Part shown: positions 54,409 through 62,899 of the stretch, piece after piece
Numbering within the stretch: position 1 is the stretch's first letter
Layout of the letters: every line of letters begins with the position of its first letter
Assembly: GCA_963770045.1 (NCBI GenBank)
Contig: CAVYOD010000031.1
Coordinates: 52,664 to 116,663, forward strand
Direction: 5' to 3'
From: CAVYOD01 sp963770045
Lineage (GTDB): Bacteria; Acidobacteriota; Aminicenantia; Aminicenantales; CAVYOD01
Length of the DNA stretch: 64,000 nt
The notes under the pieces: generated by a model
Databases searched by the model: none
Told to the model about the DNA's origin: nothing
What the model saw: the letters and a program-made list of their open reading frames with translations, nothing else
Position numbers and translations under genes: made by a program

Positions 54409-54448
54409 GCTGCTCACTTCTCACGCCTCACTCCTCACTGTTCACTCG
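54409..54448. repeat. Heptamer array, CTCACTC type, closing the Rieske/cyt b operon
   Basis: Units TGCTCAC, TTCTCAC, GCCTCAC, TCCTCAC, TGTTCAC. Inverted relative to the array at 49565-49599, so the two arrays bracket the four-gene operon. Confidence 0.55.
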
Positions 54449-54457
54449 ATGAGGCGA

Positions 54458-54486
54458 TTGACAAGATCGGTCTTATGAAATAATAT
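54458..54486 (+). promoter_or_regulatory. Sigma-70-like promoter of the tetrahaem gene
   Basis: TTGACA (54458-54463), 17 bp and TAATAT (54481-54486), with GGAGG further down before the ATG at 54511. Confidence 0.6.
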
Positions 54487-54510
54487 AAGCCTTTCCAAGA
54501 AGGAGGCCCA

Positions 54511-55032
54511 ATGAAAAAAGTCCTTTTTGTCTTCACGGTCGTGATGCTCGCATTGACATTGAGCTATCTTTTTGGCCAGACACCGACCTACGTGGGCGCG
54601 GCCAAATGCAAGATCTGCCACCAGACGGAAAAACAGGGCCAGCAGTACCCGATCTGGGAAAAATCCAGCCATTCCCAGGCGGCGGCTGTCCTGAGCACAG
54701 ACAAGGCCAAGCCGATTGCCCAACAAGCCGGCGTTCAGGATCCAACCACAGACTCCAAGTGCCTGAAGTGCCATTCTCCCCTTTTTGAAAAGGCTCCGGA
54801 GATCAAAGGCGAGGGCGTGACCTGCGAAGTCTGTCACGGACCTGGCAGTGAATACAAAAAATTGGCGGTGATGAAAAGCAAAGATGAGTCAGTCAAGAAC
54901 GGCCTCATCTTTTTGGCCAACCCCGATGCCATAAAAACCTGGTGCTTGACCTGCCACGAAAAAGGCCATGACAAGCCGTTCGATTTTGCGGCTGCCTGGG
55001 AAAAAATCAAACACACCGTCCCGGCGAAGTAA
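54511..55032 (+). CDS. Tetrahaem cytochrome c, c554-like
   Basis: A 173-residue periplasmic protein with a signal peptide (KVLFVFTVVMLALTLSYLFG) and four CXXCH sites: CKICH, CLKCH, CEVCH, CLTCH. The opening YVGAAKCKICHQTEKQGQQY and GEGVTCEVCHGPGSEYKKL are typical of the cytochrome c554 family. In nitrifiers that protein takes electrons from hydroxylamine oxidoreductase. Here an HAO-like octahaem gene lies 8 kb upstream, so a soluble shuttle between periplasmic cytochromes is plausible. The ATG follows AAGGAGG. Intact. Confidence 0.88.
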   Translation: MKKVLFVFTVVMLALTLSYLFGQTPTYVGAAKCKICHQTEKQGQQYPIWEKSSHSQAAAVLSTDKAKPIAQQAGVQDPTTDSKCLKCHSPLFEKAPEIKGEGVTCEVCHGPGSEYKKLAVMKSKDESVKNGLIFLANPDAIKTWCLTCHEKGHDKPFDFAAAWEKIKHTVPAK

Positions 55033-55053
55033 GTCGACCGATTTTTTTCGATT

Positions 55054-56346
55054 TTGATAAAGAAGAACGGACTCCAGAGAGCTTTTTTTGCTATCCCGGC
55101 CTGTCTCCTGCTCTGGTCGGGTCTTTTCCCCCAGCTGAAAACTGTCCCGCCGAACACAAACCCTGGCTGCCTGGCCTGTCATAGCGATCAAGCACTTGGT
55201 CAGGCGAACAAGAACTTCCGGATCAATGAAGATGCCTTCAAGGCGTCTGTTCACGGGACACTGAAGTGCACTGATTGCCATGAGATCATGACCTCGGCCA
55301 AAGAGGGGGAACTGCCTCACCCCAAAACCCTGCCCGACGTCAATTGCACGCGGGTCTGCCACCGCGAAAGCGTTCCTCTCCGTCCGGGCGAGAGTCCTCT
55401 TTATTATCCCGACAGCGTCCACGGCAGAGAATACCTGGAAAGAGGGAACAAGGAAGTCGCCAAGTGCTGGAATTGCCACGGGAAGCACAACATCAAAAAG
55501 ATCGCCGACCCCGACTCCACGGCCAACCGAAAAAATATCCCTCTGACATGTTCCATCTGCCACGAAAACATGGCCGTCGTGATCAAATACAATATCCATC
55601 GCGAAACCCCTTATCAAGAATACCTGGGGAGCGTTCACGGCAAAGCGCTGTTCAAAGCCGGGTTGGTCTCTTTTGCGGCCGTGTGCACCGATTGCCACGG
55701 AGTCCACGACATCCAGGGGGTCGCCGAACCTCACCGGATGGCCAAGAGACCCGAGACGTGCGGAAAATGTCACGTTCTCATTTTTGATGAATATAAAGGG
55801 AGCATTCACGGGGAAGAGGCCCTCAAGGGCAACGTGGACGCCCCTCTCTGCGTCGATTGCCACGGCGAACACGCCATCAGCTCACCAATCAACAAGGCGG
55901 CCCCGACATCGGCGGGGAAGATTCCTGATACATGTTCCAAATGCCATGCCCGGCCGGAGATCATGCAAAAATACGGCATCCCCGCGGACCGCATCAAGAG
56001 CTTCATCGAGAGCCTTCACGGCATTGCCATAGGCTTCGGCGATCGCGCCGCGGCCAACTGCACAAGCTGCCACGGCGTTCACGGCATCCTGCCGGCGAGC
56101 GATCCGCGTTCTCCGGTCAACCCGGCCAACCTGCCCAAGACCTGCGGCCAAAAGGGCTGCCATCCGGGGATGCCCGAAAAAATAAAGAACTCGAAGATCC
56201 ATTTCAACCCGAGTCAGAAAAGCTCGGGGCCTGCTTATTATGTTCAGAAGATCCTCCTCTGGATGATCTTCGTGCTCGCCGCCGTGACTATCCTCTGGTT
56301 CATCCCCGGGTTCATCAGGAAAATAAGGCTCGTGAAGAAGAGATGA
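55054..56346 (+). CDS. Membrane-anchored multihaem cytochrome, up to 11 haems
   Basis: A 430-residue protein. It starts at TTG 55054, no better start being visible, with a hydrophobic signal (FFAIPACLLLWSGLF). It has nine CXXCH sites plus the unusual CTRVCH (CX3CH) and CGQKGCH (CX4CH). Repeated blocks of the type YLGSVHGKALFKAGLVSFAA and CTDCHGVHDIQG show internal duplication. A final helix is LWMIFVLAAVTILWFIPGF. It ends with ATGA overlap on the next 11-haem gene, with which it shares the same plan. These proteins resemble the NapC/NrfB-like multihaem families that feed or drain a membrane b-type cytochrome. Intact. Confidence 0.85.
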   Translation: MIKKNGLQRAFFAIPACLLLWSGLFPQLKTVPPNTNPGCLACHSDQALGQANKNFRINEDAFKASVHGTLKCTDCHEIMTSAKEGELPHPKTLPDVNCTRVCHRESVPLRPGESPLYYPDSVHGREYLERGNKEVAKCWNCHGKHNIKKIADPDSTANRKNIPLTCSICHENMAVVIKYNIHRETPYQEYLGSVHGKALFKAGLVSFAAVCTDCHGVHDIQGVAEPHRMAKRPETCGKCHVLIFDEYKGSIHGEEALKGNVDAPLCVDCHGEHAISSPINKAAPTSAGKIPDTCSKCHARPEIMQKYGIPADRIKSFIESLHGIAIGFGDRAAANCTSCHGVHGILPASDPRSPVNPANLPKTCGQKGCHPGMPEKIKNSKIHFNPSQKSSGPAYYVQKILLWMIFVLAAVTILWFIPGFIRKIRLVKKR

Positions 56347-57573
56347 TCGGTCGGGCGAGGACGCTTTTCTGGCTGGCCCCAATTGGCCTCATTGTCTTTT
56401 CTTCATTGGTGGCGGCAGCCACGGACGAAGATTGCCTCGCCTGCCATGGAGACCAGGGACTCAAGTCTGAAAAAGGCCAGTCCGTTTTTGTGGATAAGGA
56501 CAAATTCGCCGCCTCGATTCACGGTCAAGCCGGCATTTCGTGTCTGGATTGCCATGCCGACCTCAAAAGCGCCAAAGACTTTCCCCATGCCGCACCCCTA
56601 AAAGCTGCGGAATGCGGTGCTTGTCATGCCGAGGCGGTCAAACAGCTGGCCGAGCAGTGTCCATGCGCCTGCCCCGGAGGTCCGGGGACTGGTCCCGGTG
56701 GGCTGCAAAGACTGCCACGGGACTCATGAGATCAAAGCCAAAGATGATATCGACTCATCGGTCTTCCCATTGAATCTCCCCCAGACCTGCATGAAATGTC
56801 ATCTCGAAAAAGTCAAAACCAAACGCGGCGTTGAATTCATCAGGCAGTATGAGAAAAGCGTCCATTTCATAGCTCTCACCAGGGCAGGCCTGACCGTCTC
56901 GGCTGATTGCAGCTCATGCCACGGCGCACACTCGATCAAGAAGGTCCAGGACCCAATCTCCCAGGTCTCAAGGAAAAACATCATCCGGACTTGCGGGCGC
57001 TGCCACGTGGGCGTGGAAAGAGATTATCTCGAAGGTGTGCACGGCAAGGATTATGTCAAGGGCATCAAGGACGTCCCCGTCTGCACCGATTGCCATAACG
57101 AACACGAGATCCTTTCCCACCAGGACTTGGGCTCGCGCGTCTATGCAACGAAGGTCGCCGCCGTTTGCAGCCGCTGCCATGACAACGAAACGCTTGCCCG
57201 CCAGTACGGTTTCCTGACCTCGAGGCTCAAAACTTACTCCAATTCCTTCCACGGGACCGCATCCAGATTCGGCGAAATCCGGGTGGCCAATTGCGCCAGC
57301 TGCCATGGATTTCACGACATCCGGACATCCTCCGACCCAAAGTCTCCCATCAATCCCCAGAACCTTCCCAAGACCTGTGGAAAATGCCACCCCGGCGCCG
57401 GGATCAATTTTGCCAAGGGAAAGGTCCACGTCGTGTCCGAAAAAACGACCAACCGCTGGGCCTATGTCGTCAAGATCTTCTATATCGTCATGATCGCCGG
57501 GGTCATCTCCGTTTTCGTTATTTTTATCGCGGCCGATCTGTTCGCCCGATTGAGGCAGGCATGGAAAAAATAG
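56343..57573 (+). CDS. Membrane-anchored 11-haem cytochrome (one frameshift)
   Basis: About 410 residues. The signal is ARTLFWLAPIGLIVFSSLVA. Eleven CXXCH sites are found over two frames (CLACH, CLDCH, CGACH, CKDCH, CMKCH, CSSCH, CGRCH, CTDCH, CSRCH, CASCH, CGKCH). The break lies near 56660, after CGACHAEAVKQLAE, where the other frame gives SSVHAPAPEVRGLVPVGCKD. A C-terminal helix (IFYIVMIAGVISVFVIFIAA) anchors it. It is clearly paralogous to the upstream gene (repeats of VHGKDYVKGIKDVPVCTDCH). It is coupled on both sides: ATGA upstream and a 13-bp overlap with the b-type cytochrome downstream. Confidence 0.85.
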
Positions 57574-58359
57574 GCGATCCCGAACTCATCCGCGATGACG
57601 AGGTTTTCCTGCGCATGAACCTCGCCGAGAGGATCCAACACATCATTCTCTTCAGCACCTTTTTCATGCCTCATGATCACCGGCCTGCCCCTGATGTTCT
57701 ATGAAATGAAGTTTTTCAAGTCTGTTTTCACGCTGGAAAAGAGCTTCTACGTCCGGGGGATTCTCCACCGGACGGCGGCGGTGACACTCATCGTCAATGT
57801 CGTCTGGGCCATCGGCTACACGGCCTTCACCAAGCGCGGCCGGCAGAATTTCAGGGAGATGATACCGGGTTTCCGGGACATCCGGGACGCCTTTGAGCAG
57901 TTCTGGCACAACCTCGGCCTGACCAGGTTGCTTTTCCGGCTGGGCATCTTGAAGAAGTTCTTTAGCACCCACCCCTACTGGCTTTTCAAAAACCCTCCTC
58001 GATACGGACGGTTCAATTTCATTGAGAAATTCGAATACTGGGCCGTCGTTTGGGGATCGATCGTGATGATCGTCAGCGGGTTTTTCATGTGGGATGTGGA
58101 ACTCTCGCTCTCGATATTCCCGCTCTGGATCCACAATATTTTCGTCATCGTTCACGGCTACGAGGCGATGCTGGCTTTCCTAGCCGTAATCATCTGGCAC
58201 ATGTACAATGTCCACTTCAACCCGGAGGTCTTCCCGATGAGCAAGATCTGGCTCAACGGCAAGATCACGGGAAAAGAGCTGCGCCTGCTCCATCCCCTAG
58301 AGTATCAGGAGATCCTCGAAGAAAGGAAAAAAGCCTTCTCGACAAAGAAAACAGGTTAG
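57561..58359 (+). CDS. Membrane b-type cytochrome (b561/formate dehydrogenase gamma-like; one frameshift)
   Basis: About 266 residues and four main helices. The start at 57561 lies inside the upstream gene. A frame break near 57665 splits ERIQHIILFSTFFM from LMITGLPLMFYEMKFFKSVF. Likely haem-b histidines are in RIQHIILFSTF, GILHRTAAVTLIVNVVWAIG, IFVIVHGYEAMLAFLAVIIW and HMYNVHFNPEVFP. The family joins periplasmic electron carriers to the quinone pool. In this operon it would couple the two 11-haem cytochromes to menaquinone. Last gene of the plus-strand cluster. Confidence 0.85.
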
Positions 58360-58395
58360 CTTCTATCTCTGCCTCATCTCGGAACTTGAAAATCC

Positions 58396-59474
58396 TTATT
58401 GTGATTCAATTTCGAGTTTCTGATAATCTCGCCGGGCATCATAGAAGGCTTTCCAAAATGGGTCAACTCTCGGATGTTCTAATTCTTTCTCTTTACCATC
58501 CTCAACCAAAATCATGCCAAATTTTGGCTCTATCAATTCCCCAACAATTGAAGATTTGAGATTCTTATTTCTCAGGACATCAACGAGTTGCTCCGCGTTG
58601 TTCTCTCGGCAGGTTATAAGCAGAGTTCCTTCGCTGATCGATTTATAAGGATCGATTCCAAAGAGTCTCGCAGATTTCGCTGACACAGTCTTCAAAAACG
58701 ATCTTATCTTTTTCAATTCTCGCTCCGAGTCCAGCGGCTTGAGCGATTTCAAATAATCCTCCCCAAATGCCACATTCAGTCGCATCATGCATGGCCGAAA
58801 CACCATCATCGCGAACACCGATCGTTACGGCAGTCAGAGCATCTTCGACAACAGACATTTTATAAAATAGAGTCTGGGCCTCAAGGGCAAATTTTTCGCC
58901 GAAATTCTTGGCCAGCAATTTAGGAAACATGGCTGCAAAAATCCCACTGGCCTCAATAGCCGGACCCTTGGTAATAATGATTTTATCACCACGCCGGGCA
59001 AATTTCGGCGAGACATATTTATCTATTTCCCCAACAGCAAGGACCGTTGCCCCTCCGACCATCGGATAAAAACAATTATCATATCGCGCGGTATGGCCAC
59101 AAACCACCGCCATCCCCATTTTTTTGCATTCTTGATCAACTGTTTCCCAGACGATTGTCAATTCTTCCTCGGTCATCGACAAGGGCAAGTTTAAATCAAT
59201 ACACAAATAGGTGGGTGGAAGACCTGAGGACACAACATCAGAAGCCAAGATATGGGTCGCGAACCAGGCAGCCCGCTTAAATCCATATTCGGGTACGATA
59301 AAAACCGGATCACATCGTCATCGCCACAGCCTTGTTTCCAATTTCGACAATTCCCACATCCACTCCATGCTGGGGACCGACCAAGATAGACTTATTCTCT
59401 GCCCCGAGATGGGGATAAATTAAATCATTGAAAACTTCAGCAGAAATCTTGCCAATTTCTGGTAGTTTTATCAT
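58396..59474 (-). CDS. AIR synthase-related protein, HypE/PurM fold (two frameshifts)
   Basis: About 358 residues. It starts at 59474 behind GAGGGAGAA with KLPEIGKISAEVFNDLIYPH and GAENKSILVGPQHGVDVGI, the glycine/aspartate nucleotide-binding part. It continues with LASDVVSSGLPPTYLCIDLN, VGGATVLAVGEIDKYVS and the C-terminal domain DGVSAMHDATECGIWGGLFE. Frame breaks lie near 59317 and 58700. The family is related to HypE (hydrogenase maturation), ThiL and PurM, but no hydrogenase genes are in view. AT-richer than the genes to its left. Substrate unknown; archaeal-type stand-alone members also lack a known role. Confidence 0.75.
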
Positions 59475-59625
59475 TTGATCTTTTTTCTCCCTCTAAAATC
59501 ATTTTTTGAATATAGCAAATCTTTTGGCAATTAAAAAGAGCCATGAGTCGCCGATCATAATTCAATCAGGCTGGATGTTCGGGACGTTTGTCAAATTAAG
59601 TCGTTGCCTTCCAGGGAAGACCCGA

Positions 59626-60813
59626 TTATTTTAGAGTCTGGATATAAAGGAGCAGGTCATGCATCTCGTCTTTTTCAAAACGGGGCCAGACCAGATTGAA
59701 TTCTGTGACCATCTTTTCCATTTGGGGAATGTGGTTCCACATTTCGGATAAGAGATTGAATATTGTCAGCCGGGAAACTCCTCCCAGACTGCGCCTGTTT
59801 TTCTCGAGGGTACCCCCTTGGGTGTGACATTGGGCGCATCCTTTTTCAACAAATATTTGTTGCCCTCGAGCCGCCAGGCCTTGTCCTCTATAATAGGGAA
59901 CAAAATACAAGAAAGCTGTTAAATCAGCCATTTCTTGAATATTGAACCGGGGGACTTTGATCTTTCTTTTCTCCATTTCTCCCCACATTTGAAAAGAATG
60001 ACTCCACATCGAGGCGACTATTTCGGTCAGACTTTTCCTGAGTGAATCGGTTTTCAAATATTCGCCGTCATTTCCGTGGCACGCCGTGCACCTCTTCTCA
60101 GCAAAGACGACTTTTCCCTCCCTTGGATTTCCTGGCTGGATATAGTTAACGTCCCCGCTCTCATTCAGGGCATCCTCTCTAATAAAGGCAAGAATATCCT
60201 CCATCTCGCCAGGCCCGAATGATTGCCGGGACATTGATTCTTTGATCAAACCGCCGTGATTCCAGAGGGCAACCGCGATAAATACAGGAGAGAAATAGCG
60301 GCCGTACTGGTCTAATGCGAGTCCTTTCTTTTTGTCCCCGATGCCGAGAGAGTGACACTGAATGCAGCCTTTCCTGGCAAACGTGTCTTCGCCTTTTCGA
60401 TAATCTCCCGGCGCATCAAAAAACCCCACGTAGTACAGAAAGGCGATGAGTTCCTCGATTTCCTCCGGGGTCAATACGGGTCTTTCGATGCCTTTTTCTT
60501 TCATGACTTCAATCATCTTCGGGGAGTGACTCCATAACGCTCCGGCCAGGCCAAAAAAACCCATCTGACGACCAATCCGCGTTAGATCAGGGCCGAAAGT
60601 CGCCCCTAAGTCCCAGACTTTGTGGCATCCGATGCACCCTTTTTTAAAGAATATCCGGCTTCCCTTGAGAGGATTCTCGGGGATAGGATAGTTTGTCTTC
60701 GCTTCGGCGGAGGATAATTCTCCGAAGCAAATGAGGATTAAAGACAAAGCAAGCACCCCACAAAAAATTCCTTCCACCCGGCTTCTGCCTTCGCTTCTGA
60801 CTTTTGAAAACAA
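59626..60813 (-). CDS. Protein of four tandem cytochrome c domains
   Basis: A 395-residue exported protein with four similar units of about 90 residues. Each opens with the F-x-x-K-G-C-x-x-C-H plan (FFKKGCIGCH, FARKGCIQCH, FAEKRCTACH, FVEKGCAQCH). Each then shows W-S/N-H-x-x-x-M (ALWSHSPKM, ASMWSHSFQMWG, EMWNHIPQMEKM) and an E-M/I...L-x-A-F-L-Y helix. The histidine plus methionine point to His/Met haem. A signal peptide (GVLALSLILICFGELSSAEA) is present. The TTG start is uncertain. It lies 53 bp after the NrfD-type gene and probably serves as the electron donor or acceptor of that molybdoenzyme complex. The fourfold repeat comes from duplication of one class-I cytochrome. Confidence 0.83.
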   Translation of the reverse strand: MFSKVRSEGRSRVEGIFCGVLALSLILICFGELSSAEAKTNYPIPENPLKGSRIFFKKGCIGCHKVWDLGATFGPDLTRIGRQMGFFGLAGALWSHSPKMIEVMKEKGIERPVLTPEEIEELIAFLYYVGFFDAPGDYRKGEDTFARKGCIQCHSLGIGDKKKGLALDQYGRYFSPVFIAVALWNHGGLIKESMSRQSFGPGEMEDILAFIREDALNESGDVNYIQPGNPREGKVVFAEKRCTACHGNDGEYLKTDSLRKSLTEIVASMWSHSFQMWGEMEKRKIKVPRFNIQEMADLTAFLYFVPYYRGQGLAARGQQIFVEKGCAQCHTQGGTLEKNRRSLGGVSRLTIFNLLSEMWNHIPQMEKMVTEFNLVWPRFEKDEMHDLLLYIQTLK

Positions 60814-60866
60814 TTATTTCTGACCTTAAACTCATCTAAGAAGAAAAGCTCTTCGCCGCGTCCGGT

Positions 60867-62202
60867 TCATCCGATTTCGGAAGATAGCTTGTGACTCGAG
60901 CTAAGTGTTTCATCAATCCCGGCGCTCCTGCCCTCTTTCATCTCCCAGAGAGAGACGATAGGAAACACTTTTACGAACAAAATGTAGAGAAGTATAAACG
61001 CCGCGAAACAGGCGGCTGTCACCGCGAGTTCAACCCAGGTTGGGCTATAGATGCCCCGCGAATAGGGAAGGCGAGGATTGATAAGAGTGGGAAGAACGAT
61101 CGTATAGCGCTCCAGCCACATTCCTATAAGAACGCCGATGGAGGCGATCAGCGTTCCTCGGATATTCCTTGTTTTTTTGTTCGCGAGAATAAACACCGGC
61201 AACAAGAAATTTAATAATGTCATGATCCAAAAATGGGGAGCATAGGGACCGGTGAGCTTAGCGTAGAACACCGCCAGATGAGAGGGTTCAGCTCCGTAGA
61301 ATGACGTCAGGTTTTCGGTGAAGGTGAAATAAAACCAGAGGAGGCTCATTACCAGCAGCAGGAGTCCCAAGTTATTGAAGTGAATAGGTTTCAAATACTT
61401 TTCCAAGTGGCAAACCCGGCGAATGATGACCATGGCAACAATCAGAGCGGCAATGCCGGAAAAAATGGCCCCGGTCACAAAATACGGGCCAAAAATCGTG
61501 CTGTGCCACATCGGTTGAATGGTCATGGCAAAAACATAGGAGACCACCGTGTGAACAGAAACAGCCATCGGAATGACGATGACCGCCATAACCGAAATCG
61601 CCCGTTCCAGGACCCTCCATTGCTTTTTTGTTCCCGTCCAGCCAACGGCCAGAGCCCGATAGACATATCCCCGAAGGCTGCCTTTGAACCGGTCTCTGAG
61701 AAGAGCGATGTCCGGGATGAGCGGCAAAAAAAGATAGACGTGCTGCCGATCAGGTAGGACTGATACTGGCCACGTCCCAGAGGAGTGGGGAGCGGAAATG
61801 CCCGTGGAAAATGACATAAAATATGCGATCCGGCCTCCCCAGGTCAGTAACGACGTTGGCCACACCGAAAAAGAGGACCAGAACCGTAATGACCTCCGCG
61901 GACCGAGTGATGGCCCGTCTCCATTCGGCATGAGCCAAGCGAAGAATAGCTGAAATCAGAGTGCCCGCATGGCTGATTCCGATGAAAAAGACAAAATTCG
62001 TGATATAAAAACCCCAATAGACCGGCCGGTTCAAACCGGTCACTCCTAGTCCGTTCTTGATTTGCGTCCACCAAGCGAAAACGCCCAAGAAAATAATCGC
62101 CAGGAGGATGGCTACGGTGAGATAAAACTTTTTCCCTGTGGAGGTGATCGGTCTAAGGAGATCGCTCTCCATCTGCACGGATTCAACTCCGGTTCTATCC
62201 AT
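60867..62202 (-). CDS. NrfD/PsrC-type membrane subunit (one frameshift)
   Basis: About 445 residues with around ten helices. N-terminal helices are KKFYLTVAILLAIIFLGVFA and NRPVYWGFYITNFVFFIGIS followed by HAGTLISAILRL. A frame break near 61755 follows LLWDVASIS, with YLFLPLIPDIALLRDRF after it. Later helices include SVMAVIVIPMAVSVHTVVSY, FGPYFVTGAIFSGIAALIVA and ASIGVLIGMWLERYTIVLP. It belongs to the NrfD/DmsC/ActC group that binds quinone and couples it to iron-sulfur subunits. It overlaps the ferredoxin subunit gene by eight bases. With the molybdopterin subunit upstream it forms a CISM complex, like polysulfide reductase or alternative complex III. Confidence 0.88.
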
Positions 62203-62887
62203 GCCACTCCCCTTCTGTTAAATAATAGACCTTGGGCTCTGTTCCCAGTTCCTCGAGCAGACGAAAAGCTCTTGAACTCTTAGCCAAACGGCCAACAAGA
62301 CTCTTGGGGTCGTCGAGATCGCCAAAATAGAGAGCCTGAGTGGGACACGTTTGGACACAGGCGGGGATATAATCTCCTTCTCTGAGTTCTCGCTTCTCGG
62401 CCCGTGCCTTATCTTTGGCTTTCTGGAGCCGATGATGGCAAAACGTGCATTTCTCGACGACTCCGGCTGGACGTTCAGATACATCCGGGTTCAGGTATTC
62501 CCTCATCTCTGAAGGCCAGCTTGGCTTGGAGTAATTGAAATATTTTAGGGTATAAGGACAATTGTTTGTGCAATACCGACAACCAATGCATCTGGAATAG
62601 ACTTGGGCCACGATACCCTCCGGGTTTTTATAGGTCGCGCCCACAGGACAGACCTTGACACAGGGGGGATTATCACAGTGCATGCAGGGCCGAGGGAGAT
62701 ATCTTTCCTTAGGGTTGGGATAGGTTCCTTCAATAAAAGTCAAAACGCTCATCCAGGAGATAATTCTTCTTTTCTTTTCTTGCTCCGGAGTTGAGAAAGG
62801 GACATTGTTCTCGGCTTTGCAAGCAACAACGCAAGCCTGGCAACCTGTGCACCTATCCAGGTCGATGACCATCCCCCATCTCGTCAT
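62195..62887 (-). CDS. Four-cluster ferredoxin subunit (DmsB/PsrB/ActB-like)
   Basis: A 230-residue electron-transfer subunit. Sixteen cysteines are arranged for four [4Fe-4S] clusters: C13/16/19/23 (DRCTGCQACVVACKAEN), C68/71/76/80 (PCMHCDNPPCVKVCPVGA), C100/103/106/110 (RCIGCRYCTNNCPYTLKYF) and C147/150/177/181 (VEKCTFCHHR, IPACVQTCPTQAL). This is the standard layout of the beta subunits of DMSO/polysulfide reductase-type complexes, linking the molybdenum subunit to the NrfD-type membrane subunit. It has no signal peptide and would be exported with its Tat-dependent partner if the complex faces outward. The gene starts 12 bp after the catalytic subunit. Intact. Confidence 0.93.
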   Translation of the reverse strand: MTRWGMVIDLDRCTGCQACVVACKAENNVPFSTPEQEKKRRIISWMSVLTFIEGTYPNPKERYLPRPCMHCDNPPCVKVCPVGATYKNPEGIVAQVYSRCIGCRYCTNNCPYTLKYFNYSKPSWPSEMREYLNPDVSERPAGVVEKCTFCHHRLQKAKDKARAEKRELREGDYIPACVQTCPTQALYFGDLDDPKSLVGRLAKSSRAFRLLEELGTEPKVYYLTEGEWHG

Positions 62888-62899
62888 TTGTCGGGCTCC

